Source of the DNA: an uncultured Rhodospirillales bacterium
GTDB taxonomy: Bacteria > Pseudomonadota > Alphaproteobacteria > Acetobacterales > Acetobacteraceae
NCBI GenBank assembly: GCA_903844785.1
Contig: CAIMVB010000297.1
Coordinates: forward strand, 1 to 5,508
Direction: 5' to 3'
Length of the DNA: 5,508 nucleotides
Of the stretch, positions 1-5,508 are shown piece by piece (the first letter of the stretch is position 1; each line of letters starts with the position of its first letter). The notes beneath the pieces were generated by a model, which worked only from the letters and a program-made list of their open reading frames with translations, searched no databases and had not been told where the DNA came from. A program made the position numbers and the translations under genes.

Positions 1-283
1 AACGGTGGATGCGGGGCTGGGGCGTATTGCCGCGGCGCTGAAGGCGGTGGGCGGCTGCCTGCTGGTCACTGCCGATCACGGCAATGCCGAAATGATGAAA
101 GACCCGGCCACAGGTGGGCCGCATACCGCGCATACCACCAAGGTTGTGCCCGCCAGTTTGATGGGCGGTCCGAAGGGTGCCGCGCTGCGTGACGGCAGGC
201 TGGCGGATATTGCGCCCACGCTGCTTGCCTTGCTTGGCCTGCCGCAGCCCGCCGCCATGACAGGGCAATCCCTGCTTGGCTAA
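1..283 (+). CDS. gpmI: 2,3-bisphosphoglycerate-independent phosphoglycerate mutase, C-terminal end (5' truncated by window)
   Basis: This is the last 93 codons of a gene that begins upstream of the window; the frame starts at base 2 and ends at TAA 281-283. The enzyme interconverts 3- and 2-phosphoglycerate in cytoplasmic glycolysis/gluconeogenesis, using two Mn ions and a phosphoserine intermediate. The visible part is the C-terminal piece of the alkaline-phosphatase-like metal domain. The ADHGNAEMM motif is encoded at 71-97 and its Asp-His pair is a known metal-ligand pair of the family. HTAHT at 122-136 carries the other conserved metal-binding His. The family-typical ending, with [12 protein letters not shown] followed by LLGLPQP and a MTGQSLL tail, is intact. 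The GTG at 5-7 is an internal Val codon, not a start, because the frame is open to the left edge and the N-terminal phosphatase and transferase domains are missing. It overlaps the next gene by 8 nt, suggesting co-transcription. Confidence 0.95.
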   Translation, partial: TVDAGLGRIAAALKAVGGCLLVTADHGNAEMMKDPATGGPHTAHTTKVVPASLMGGPKGAALRDGRLADIAPTLLALLGLPQPAAMTGQSLLG

Positions 284-1472
284 GGCGCGCGCCGCTTTCG
301 CGCTTTTCCTGCTGGCGCTGCCGGGCCTAGCCCTCGCGCAGCCCTCGCGTGAGGCGTTGGAAGAAGCGCGGCGCACCACCGCCGCCAGCCGCGCCGCAGC
401 AGAAGCCGCCGCACGAGAGGCAGAAGCGGCAGCGGCGGAAGAAAGCGGGCTTGCGCGGCAGCGTGTTGCCATGGCGGCGCGGGTGCAGGAAGCGGAACGC
501 GCTTTGGAAGCCGCCGAGCAACGCAAACAGCTTGCTGAAGCCGCTGCGGCGGCAGCCTATGGTGAAGCGGCGTCTCGCGCCGCAACCTTGGCGCCCATGA
601 TGCCCGCGATGCGGCGCTTGGCTCTATGGCCCGCGGAAACGCTATTGGCACAACCCGCCCCACCGGATGAGGCTTTGCGCGGGCTTTTGGTATTGCAGGG
701 CATGGCGCGGCAAATCCGCGCCGAGGCTGAGGAGCTGCGCCTGGCCAATGCCGAGGCCGAACGCCGCGCGCGCATTGCGGCGGCAGAAGCCGTGGTGGTG
801 GCGGCGGCCGAGGCGGAACTCCGCCAAGCCGCAGCAGCTTTGGATGAGGAAATCACTGAAACCCGGCTGCGCGAACGTGAAGCACGGGCCGCGCAAAGGG
901 CCGAAGCGCAGCGGGCACAGGAAGCGCTCGCCCGCGCCAATGACCTGGCGGATATGCTGACGGCGCTGGAACGCGAACAGGCGCGCCAAGCCGCGCGGGC
1001 ACGCCAGGAAGCGCAAGCCCGGGCGCGGCAGGAAGCGCGCCAGCCGCGCACAGCGCCCCCGGTTGTCGCCCCACAAGCTGTGACGACGACTGAGGCATCC
1101 ACGCGCCCCCACCCGGTGAATGGGCCAGTTAGCATTGCTTACGGTCAGCGCGGTGAAGCCGGGCCAGCGCGCGGCATCAGTTTCACCGCCGCAGTCGGAG
1201 CCAGGGTGGTCAGCCCCTGCACGGGCCGCGCCGTTTTTGCCGGGGCTTTCCGGCGCTACGGGCAGATTATCATCCTGGAATGCGGGCCCGGCCTGCATCT
1301 GGTTCTGGCCGGTTTTGCCGCGCTGGATACCGAAGCGGGGGCGGCGCTTTTGGCGGGCGAAGCGCTCGGCCGGCTGGGGGCGGGCCCTGATGGGCGCGGT
1401 ATGCTTTATGTAGAATTGCGCCGGGAAGGGCAGGTTGTGGACCCCGCCCCCTGGCTTGGCGGGGCGGAATAG
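276..1472 (+). CDS. envC: EnvC-like murein hydrolase activator (coiled coil plus degenerate LytM/M23 domain)
   Basis: A 398-residue exported protein. The frame opens only after an in-frame stop at 258-260, and TTG 276 is the only usual start codon before the signal peptide, so this start is well supported although no strong ribosome site is seen. Residues 1-21 form a signal peptide (Lys3/Arg5, hydrophobic core, cleavage probably after ALA21). Residues about 22-260 are Ala/Glu/Arg/Gln-rich heptad-like coiled coil. Residues about 280-395 are a LytM-like beta domain ending in [18 protein letters not shown], typical of alphaproteobacterial EnvC-type proteins. The M23 zinc ligands appear lost: the H-x-G-x-D region reads ARGIS (A298, S302) and the HLHFE region reads MLYVE (M376, Y378). 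As for E. coli EnvC, this implies a regulator that activates periplasmic amidases at the septum rather than a hydrolase; that role is inferred from the family. Position after gpmI matches E. coli gpmM-envC. Two Cys (315, 336) lie in the LytM domain. Confidence 0.88.
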   Translation: MAKARAAFALFLLALPGLALAQPSREALEEARRTTAASRAAAEAAAREAEAAAAEESGLARQRVAMAARVQEAERALEAAEQRKQLAEAAAAAAYGEAASRAATLAPMMPAMRRLALWPAETLLAQPAPPDEALRGLLVLQGMARQIRAEAEELRLANAEAERRARIAAAEAVVVAAAEAELRQAAAALDEEITETRLREREARAAQRAEAQRAQEALARANDLADMLTALEREQARQAARARQEAQARARQEARQPRTAPPVVAPQAVTTTEASTRPHPVNGPVSIAYGQRGEAGPARGISFTAAVGARVVSPCTGRAVFAGAFRRYGQIIILECGPGLHLVLAGFAALDTEAGAALLAGEALGRLGAGPDGRGMLYVELRREGQVVDPAPWLGGAE

Positions 1473-1571
1473 CGGCACACGCGATTTTTCGTGGCTTGCG
1501 GCCCGTTCAAGGGTCGCGCAATGGGCGATGAGTGTCTATCTTCACGCATGAGTCCGGCGCCTTCCGCTGGA

Positions 1572-1583
1572 AGAGGAAAAGGA
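1572..1583 (+). promoter_or_regulatory. Purine-rich ribosome binding region of the S41 protease gene
   Basis: AGAGGAAAAGGA lies ahead of the protease gene and holds two overlapping Shine-Dalgarno-like elements. AGAGGA (1572-1577) is 7 nt before TTG 1585, and AGGA (1580-1583) is 10 nt before ATG 1594. Either start is therefore served. ATG was preferred as the stronger codon; choosing TTG adds only three residues (Met-Arg-Arg) before the signal anchor. Confidence 0.5.
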
Positions 1584-1593
1584 ATTGCGGCGC

Positions 1594-2964
1594 ATGAAGC
1601 GCGGTTATTTGCGTTTTGCGGGCATTGGTGCGGCCTTTGCCGCCGGCGTGGTGGTGGGTCCGCTTGTTGCCGCCTGGGCGCAGGAAGGGGGGCGGGCTGA
1701 GACCTATCGGCTGCTCAATCTTTTCGGTGATGTCTTTGAACGGGTGCGCGCGGAATATGTGGAACCGGTCAATGACCGGGACGCAATCGAAAATGCCATT
1801 CAAGGCATGCTGTCCAGCCTGGACCCGCATTCATCCTATTTGAACCAGCGCAGCTTCCGCGACATGCAAACCCAGACCCGCGGTGAATTCGGCGGGCTTG
1901 GCATAGAAGTCACGCAGGAAGGTGGTTACATCAAGGTTATTAGCCCGATTGATGAAACCCCCGCCGCGCGGGCTGGTGTGCGGCCAGGGGATTTCATCAC
2001 CCATTTGAACGGCACTTCGGTGCAGGGCCTGACGCTGCAAGAAGCCGTGGACCAGATGCGCGGGCAACGTGGCACGCAAATCAAACTGACCATTCGTCGC
2101 CAAGGCACGGAACGGCCGATTGAACTGACGCTGACGCGCGATGTGATCCGCCCGCAAGTGGTGCGCTTCCGCCTGGAAAATGGCGATCTTGGTTATGTGC
2201 GCGTGACTTCCTTCAATGAGCAAACAGAAGCCGGCCTGCGCCGCGCGCTGCAACAATTGAAGGGCCAGGCTACCGGCGGGCTGAAGGGGCTGATCCTTGA
2301 TTTGCGCAACAATCCGGGCGGCTTGCTGGATCAGGCGGTGCAGGTTTCCGATGATTTCCTGAACCAGGGAGAGATTGTGTCCACCCGCGCGCGCCGCCAG
2401 GAAGATGCGCAGCGCTGGAATGCGCGGCCCGGCGATATTGCTGATGGCTTGCCGATTGTGGTGCTGATCAATGGTGGCAGCGCCAGCGCCAGTGAAATTG
2501 TGGCGGGCGCCCTGCAGGACCATCGCCGCGCGGTGCTGGTGGGCGTGAAATCCTTCGGCAAGGGTAGTGTGCAGACCGTAATGCCCATCCCTGGGAATGG
2601 CGCCATCCGCCTGACCACCGCGCGCTATTACACGCCTTCCGGTCGTTCCATCCAAGGCACCGGGATTGAACCCGATATTGAAGTGCTGGCGACACGCGAA
2701 GAAACCCGTGCCGGGCAACCGCCGCGGGACCGGGAAGCGGATTTGCGCCGATCGCTCCGGAATGATGGCCAGGCGGAAACCCGCGCGCCCATCCCGCCGC
2801 CGCCCATGAACCTGCCCGCCGGCTTGGCTGAGCGTGTTGCGCGCGAACCGGCGGAAGGCGCGCCGGCTTTTGACCCGACCAAGCCGGAAACGGATCATCA
2901 ACTACAGCAGGGCTTAATATTGCTGCGCGGCATGGCTTCAGCGCCGCGTGCCACTCAACGCTGA
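1594..2964 (+). CDS. ctpA: S41-family carboxyl-terminal processing peptidase (CtpA/Prc type)
   Basis: A 456-residue periplasmic serine protease, with TTG 1585 as an alternative start. A signal peptide or anchor spans about residues 5-29 (K2, R3, then a Gly/Ala/Val-rich hydrophobic stretch; possible cleavage after AWA29). The short N-terminal helical part precedes a PDZ domain at about 100-180, beginning FGGLGIEV and containing AARAGVRPGD. The S41 catalytic core is about 185-365. Catalytic Ser is S298 in GGSASASEI and the general-base Lys is K323 in SFGKGSVQ, 25 residues apart as in E. coli Prc (S430/K455), with Q327 also conserved. The core ends at the typical GRSIQGTGIEPDIEV. The tail, about 366-456, is charged, then Pro-rich (IPPPP), and less conserved in appearance. 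Such proteases trim or degrade envelope proteins, including peptidoglycan hydrolases in some Gram-negatives; placement directly after envC fits that, but the substrate is unknown. It ends 7 nt before the deacetylase gene. Confidence 0.95.
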   Translation: MKRGYLRFAGIGAAFAAGVVVGPLVAAWAQEGGRAETYRLLNLFGDVFERVRAEYVEPVNDRDAIENAIQGMLSSLDPHSSYLNQRSFRDMQTQTRGEFGGLGIEVTQEGGYIKVISPIDETPAARAGVRPGDFITHLNGTSVQGLTLQEAVDQMRGQRGTQIKLTIRRQGTERPIELTLTRDVIRPQVVRFRLENGDLGYVRVTSFNEQTEAGLRRALQQLKGQATGGLKGLILDLRNNPGGLLDQAVQVSDDFLNQGEIVSTRARRQEDAQRWNARPGDIADGLPIVVLINGGSASASEIVAGALQDHRRAVLVGVKSFGKGSVQTVMPIPGNGAIRLTTARYYTPSGRSIQGTGIEPDIEVLATREETRAGQPPRDREADLRRSLRNDGQAETRAPIPPPPMNLPAGLAERVAREPAEGAPAFDPTKPETDHQLQQGLILLRGMASAPRATQR

Positions 2965-2967
2965 GGA
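2963..2967 (+). promoter_or_regulatory. Ribosome binding site deciding the deacetylase start
   Basis: GAGGA overlaps the stop codon of the protease gene and ends 4 nt before ATG 2972. It favours ATG 2972 over GTG 2948, which would overlap the protease by 17 nt and has no comparable site. The arrangement suggests termination-reinitiation coupling. Confidence 0.55.
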
Positions 2968-2971
2968 TCAG

Positions 2972-4192
2972 ATGACCAAGCCATTACCGCGCCGGATATT
3001 CAGTGGCTGGCGCGGCCTTGGCGTGTTTTGGCTGATGGTGGCGCTACTGCTGGGCGGTGGCGCTGTTTGGCTTAATCGGCTGGGGCCAACAGCCCCCGCC
3101 GAAGTGGCTGTTACCCCACCGGAAACACCGGTTGAAGCCGCGCCGGCACCCGAAGCCCCGCCGGTGGTGGCCGAACCCGCGCCGCCCCCGCCGGCCGAGG
3201 ACCCCGCCCCTGCCCCGGTGGCCCAGGCTGTGGAAGCGGAAATCTCTCCGGCCCCGGCAGCGCCCACACCACCGACGACCGTGGCTGAAAGCCCAGCGCC
3301 GCTGCCCGTGGCGCCGGCACCGCCGCCCCTGGAACCTCCGGCGGCAGCTTTGGTGCCGCCCAGCCCAGCGCGGCCAATTGCCGCACCTGACCCCGCCTTG
3401 CAGGAATTGGGGCGTTTTGGCCCCATGCCGCGCGTGGGTGATGATGGCCGCACTTCCATCCGCACCTATGCCGGGCAATTTGACCGGCAGGATAGCCGCC
3501 CGCGCATTGCGATTATTGTGGCGGATATCGGTATTTCCGCCACCCAAACGGATGATGCGATACGGCGCCTGCCGCCTGCCATGACCCTGGTGATTTCCCC
3601 CTATGCGCCGCGCCCGGCGCAAGTGGCGGAAAGGCTGCGCGCGCGCGGCGTTGAAAGCCTGATTGGCCTGCCGCTGGAACCCGCCGGCTACCCGTTGAAC
3701 GACCCTGGCAACCGCGCCCTGCTGACCGGCCGTACCCTGGCTGAGAATAATGAGAGCCTGGAATGGCTGCTGGCGCGCTTTCCGGCCTATGTCGGCGCGA
3801 TTGGCGTGGTGGGCGGCATGCGGGGTGAGCGTTTTGCCGCCTTTGAGCAAGGTTTTCTGGCGCTGCAAGAAACGCTCAGAGGCCGTGGCGTGCTGTTCAT
3901 TGATGCAAGGCCTGGCGTAGCGGCGCCGAGCCGCGCCTGGGGCCGTGCTGTAGATGTGGTGGTGGATGAACCGGCCACCCGTTCTGAAATTGAACGCCGC
4001 TTGGCGGAGGTGGAAGCGATTGCCAAGGCGCGCGGTTCTGCCCTTGGCCTGGCGCATGCCGCGACCCCCTTGGTGGTGGATAGGCTAGTGGCCTGGGCCG
4101 CGGGGCTTGACCAGCGCGGCCTGGTTTTGGCGCCGGTGACCGCACTGGCCCGTCGCCCGGCGGAGCCGCAGACAGAAAGCCGCCCGCAATGA
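2972..4192 (+). CDS. Divergent polysaccharide deacetylase family protein (DUF610/YibQ-like), membrane anchored
   Basis: A 406-residue protein, with GTG 2948 as an upstream alternative start adding 8 residues. A basic N-terminus (R7, R8, R14) is followed by one membrane segment at about 16-34. A low-complexity Pro/Ala/Val/Glu linker covers about 39-138, and a C-terminal NodB-like barrel about 178-395. The barrel starts RPRIAIIVADIGIS and continues through a LPPAMTLVISPYAPRP strand, a GLPLEPAGYPLNDPGN segment, and RGVLFIDARPG, all in the order expected for the divergent polysaccharide deacetylase family (Pfam DUF610). Two usual active-site signatures look degraded: the first Asp of the IDDLG-like motif is Ala (A184-D185), and the NNHMGS-like motif is VGGMRGE (280-286), without Asn or His. 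The barrel probably sits in the periplasm, held off the inner membrane by the linker. Activity as a deacetylase is doubtful. E. coli yibQ lies next to envC in the same way. The stop overlaps rppH by 4 nt. Confidence 0.87.
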   Translation: MTKPLPRRIFSGWRGLGVFWLMVALLLGGGAVWLNRLGPTAPAEVAVTPPETPVEAAPAPEAPPVVAEPAPPPPAEDPAPAPVAQAVEAEISPAPAAPTPPTTVAESPAPLPVAPAPPPLEPPAAALVPPSPARPIAAPDPALQELGRFGPMPRVGDDGRTSIRTYAGQFDRQDSRPRIAIIVADIGISATQTDDAIRRLPPAMTLVISPYAPRPAQVAERLRARGVESLIGLPLEPAGYPLNDPGNRALLTGRTLAENNESLEWLLARFPAYVGAIGVVGGMRGERFAAFEQGFLALQETLRGRGVLFIDARPGVAAPSRAWGRAVDVVVDEPATRSEIERRLAEVEAIAKARGSALGLAHAATPLVVDRLVAWAAGLDQRGLVLAPVTALARRPAEPQTESRPQ

Positions 4193-4668
4193 GCCTGCCG
4201 TACCGGGATAATGTGGGGGCGGTGCTGTTCAACGCCCTGGGCCAGGTGCTGGTGGCGCGGCGGGCGGATATGCCCAATGCCGAAGGTGCCGCCGGCGGCT
4301 GGCAATTGCCCCAGGGCGGCATGGATGCGGGCGAGGACCCGGCCGTGGCGATCTTCCGCGAATTGCAGGAGGAAATCGGCACCGCTGAGGCCGAGATTTT
4401 GGCCGAACACCCCGAATGGCTGTTCTATGACCTTCCTCAGGAGCTTTGGGGCAAGGCGCTGGGCGGCAAATATCGCGGCCAGCGGCAGAAATGGTTCGCG
4501 CTGCGGTTTTTGGGGAGCGATGCCGATATAAGGCTGGATTTGGACCCCCACCCGGAATTCGACGCTTGGCGCTGGGCGGGCTTGGGCGAATTGCCGGGGC
4601 TGGCCGTGCCCTTCAAGCGCGCAATTTATGAGGCGCTGGTGCGGGAGTTTGGAAGGTTTGGGGGGTAG
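4189..4668 (+). CDS. rppH: RNA pyrophosphohydrolase (Nudix hydrolase)
   Basis: A 159-residue cytoplasmic enzyme that removes pyrophosphate from 5'-triphosphorylated RNA, starting RNase E-type mRNA decay; related proteins were earlier described as dinucleoside polyphosphate hydrolases. A complete Nudix box (G-x5-E-x7-R-E-U-x-E-E-x-G-U) occupies residues 43-65, with G43, E49, R57, E58, E61, E62 and G64; the Glu residues bind the catalytic divalent metals. Subfamily marks of RppH/NudH are clear: the start YRDNVGAVLFN, WQLPQGGMD just before and in the box, GGKYRGQRQKWFA, then EFDAWRW and VPFKRAIYEALV near the end. Length is typical. Start ATG 4189 overlaps the deacetylase stop (ATGA), and no clear Shine-Dalgarno element precedes it, so translation is probably coupled. 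It appears to be the last gene of the cassette. Confidence 0.96.
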   Translation: MSLPYRDNVGAVLFNALGQVLVARRADMPNAEGAAGGWQLPQGGMDAGEDPAVAIFRELQEEIGTAEAEILAEHPEWLFYDLPQELWGKALGGKYRGQRQKWFALRFLGSDADIRLDLDPHPEFDAWRWAGLGELPGLAVPFKRAIYEALVREFGRFGG

Positions 4669-4669
4669 T

Positions 4670-4688
4670 GGGCGGCGCTTCCGCCTTT
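4670..4688 (+). terminator. Possible weak Rho-independent terminator after rppH
   Basis: GGCGG (4671-4675) can pair with CCGCC (4681-4685) around a 5-nt loop, with a possible G-T pair at 4670/4686, followed by only three T residues. It starts 2 nt after the rppH stop and sits where GC-rich coding sequence gives way to AT-richer sequence. The short stem and poor T tract make it a weak candidate. Confidence 0.35.
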
Positions 4689-4826
4689 CCCGAGCAATTC
4701 TGACGAGCGAATTTCACTTCAGCTTCTAAATTCTCTCGCCTTTCCATTGGCGGAGCGGTCGACGAATCAGGAACCCGCGCGACAATCGAAAACACCAAGA
4801 TCCAAATTTTTGCTTTACTGCATTGT

Positions 4827-4855
4827 TTAACTATGGTGAATCACTGCCATATAAC
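4827..4855 (+). promoter_or_regulatory. Candidate sigma70-type promoter for the aminotransferase gene
   Basis: TTAACT (4827-4832, 4 of 6 matches to TTGACA) and TATAAC (4850-4855, 5 of 6 matches to TATAAT) are separated by an ideal 17 nt. Transcription would start near 4862, giving a leader of only about 16 nt before ATG 4878. It stands in AT-rich sequence directly upstream of a new gene, which supports it, but AT-rich DNA gives such matches by chance. Confidence 0.45.
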
Positions 4856-4877
4856 AACGATTAATCTTCGGGTGTTC

Positions 4878-5508
4878 ATGGATATCCCATTTCTTCGTCC
4901 GCAGCCTCCTCGCCTGAGCAGCCTTACGCAAGAGCTTCTGGCTATCGAGAATTCGGGCATTTTTACGAATTATGGGCCAGTCAATACGCGCTTTGAAAAG
5001 GATGTCATCGACTATTTCTTTAGTGGTCGTGGCGGCTGTGTTACCAGTAACAATGCAACAATTGGGCTGATGCTCGCAATGGCAGAGGCTGTTGGGGGGC
5101 GCGTTTCAGGGCGCCGGTTTGCATTAATGCCGTCTTTCACTTTTGCCGCGACCGCGCAGGCTGCCATGTGGGCTGGTCTTACACCGCTCCTTTGTGACGT
5201 TGAGCCAGATACCTGGCTACCCTGCCGGCGTTCTGAAGACGCTCTTCTTGAGCGATACGGAGACGAAGTCGCGTTGGTCGTACCTTACGCGACCTTCGGA
5301 AATAACCTGGACCTTGACCGATATATCGAGCTTTCAGCCAAAAGAAGCATCCCGGTAGTGGTAGATGCTGCGGCGTCACTTGGGTCTGTTGCTATCAACG
5401 GACTAGGCTTTGGTTGCGATGCGCCTTTTTCCGTAGTCTTTTCCATGCATGCGACAAAAACCTTTGCAACCAGCGAAGGGGGCGTCACCTATACCGCCGA
5501 TAAGGACC
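4878..5508 (+). CDS. DegT/DnrJ/EryC1/StrS-family PLP aminotransferase, N-terminal part (3' truncated by window)
   Basis: The frame stays open from 4704 to the right edge, so the gene continues outside; 210 codons are visible from ATG 4878. The protein begins MDIPFLRPQPP, then has FTNYGPVNTRFE, a TSNNATIGLMLAM cofactor-phosphate loop region, MPSFTFAATAQAA, and DVEPDTWLP, all typical of fold-type I sugar aminotransferases of this family. D163 in VVVDAAAS should contact the PLP pyridine nitrogen, and K194 in SMHATKTF should form the Schiff base, followed by the usual SEGG. Family members transfer an amino group from glutamate or glutamine to a nucleotide-linked keto-sugar, usually for O-antigen, capsule or glycan amino sugars; the exact sugar cannot be read from this fragment. 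In-frame ATG 4833 and GTG 4872 are alternative starts; 4878 was chosen because family members commonly begin near an IPF-type strand. No strong Shine-Dalgarno element is seen. GC content and codon use are lower in G/C third positions than in the upstream genes. Confidence 0.9.
   Translation, partial: MDIPFLRPQPPRLSSLTQELLAIENSGIFTNYGPVNTRFEKDVIDYFFSGRGGCVTSNNATIGLMLAMAEAVGGRVSGRRFALMPSFTFAATAQAAMWAGLTPLLCDVEPDTWLPCRRSEDALLERYGDEVALVVPYATFGNNLDLDRYIELSAKRSIPVVVDAAASLGSVAINGLGFGCDAPFSVVFSMHATKTFATSEGGVTYTADKD

Larger units (their letters stand above)
4669..4877. other. Intergenic region, AT-rich towards its right end
   Basis: About 209 nt separate rppH from the aminotransferase gene. The line 4801-4860 has 20 G/C in 60 bases, far below the flanking genes. 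Apart from the weak hairpin at the left end and the promoter candidate at the right, I see a short imperfect stem (CTCGCC 4735-4740 with GGCGGAG 4749-4755) and an imperfect direct repeat (CGAGCAATTC 4691-4700, CGAGCGAATTTC 4704-4715). No tRNA, att-like duplication or convincing small gene is visible. Confidence 0.6.

Noticed and set aside
557..1478. Minus-strand frames of 192 and 278 codons opposite envC
   Set aside because: Ser/Arg/Ala-rich shadows of the coiled-coil coding sequence, with no domain or plausible ribosome site.
1478..1493. Small hairpin CACG/CGTG with a T-rich loop just after the envC stop
   Set aside because: Only about four pairs with the T residues in the loop rather than after the stem, so it does not look like a terminator.
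1491..1700. 69-codon + strand frame before and into the protease gene
   Set aside because: It overlaps the signal-anchor coding region in another frame, and its product is Gly/Arg/Cys-rich without resemblance to a known protein.
1831..2901. 356-codon open frame on the minus strand opposite the S41 protease gene
   Set aside because: It lies antisense to a clearly conserved gene, its translation shows no recognisable domain, and long antisense frames are expected in high-GC genes with strong third-position bias.
3044..4057. 337-codon minus-strand frame opposite the deacetylase gene
   Set aside because: Arg/Gly/His-rich low-complexity product mirroring the Pro/Ala linker and GC-rich codons of the real gene; no family resemblance.
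4691..4755. Imperfect direct repeat and short inverted repeat in the intergenic gap
   Set aside because: Too short and imperfect to call an operator, att site or mobile-element end; such matches arise by chance in about 200 nt.
4613..4798. 61-codon minus-strand frame across the rppH end and the intergenic gap
   Set aside because: It runs into the 3' end of rppH, has no clear promoter or ribosome site, and its translation matches nothing recognisable.
5143..5379. Short frames on both strands inside the aminotransferase gene
   Set aside because: They overlap the long open frame that carries the PLP-binding Asp and Lys motifs, so they are shadows.
1..5508. Search for CRISPR repeats, tRNA/rRNA genes, insertion sequences or defence genes
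   Set aside because: No regularly spaced repeats, no cloverleaf-like sequence, and no transposase or nuclease signature was seen on reading both strands.

Overview
The window looks like a chromosomal segment of a GC-rich alphaproteobacterium, probably Rhodospirillales and perhaps Acetobacteraceae. That assignment is inferred from gene order, the style of the proteins and heavy GC use; there is no rRNA or other marker to confirm it. Almost all of the first 4.67 kb is coding on the + strand, in one tightly packed run.

Region 1 (1-4668) is a housekeeping and envelope cassette. It holds the 3' end of gpmI (cofactor-independent phosphoglycerate mutase), an EnvC-like periplasmic coiled-coil/LytM protein, a CtpA-type S41 carboxyl-terminal processing protease, a YibQ-like divergent polysaccharide deacetylase with an N-terminal membrane anchor and a long Pro/Ala linker, and the Nudix enzyme RppH. 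gpmI and envC overlap by 8 nt. The deacetylase gene starts 7 nt after the protease stop and overlaps rppH by 4 nt (ATGA). The only sizeable internal gap, about 120 nt, lies before the protease. This is the gpmI-envC-yibQ synteny known from E. coli, with a ctpA gene inserted and rppH appended. EnvC and the YibQ-like protein both lack the usual catalytic residues of their folds, while the protease between them keeps its Ser/Lys dyad. A role in controlling peptidoglycan remodelling at division is the natural reading, but it is inference.

Region 2 (4669-4877) is a non-coding, AT-richer gap. It has a weak terminator-like hairpin just after rppH and a reasonable sigma70-like promoter near its right end.

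Region 3 (4878-5508) is the 5' part of a DegT/DnrJ/EryC1/StrS-family PLP aminotransferase, running off the right edge. Its base composition is clearly lower in GC than the cassette (about 53% in two sampled 60-base lines, against 75% in one sampled line of the deacetylase gene). The family usually makes amino sugars for surface polysaccharides, so this may be the first gene of a polysaccharide locus, possibly acquired horizontally.

I found no CRISPR array, tRNA, rRNA, insertion sequence or recognisable defence system. The most interesting points are the pair of likely pseudoenzymes around an active protease and the compositional break after rppH.
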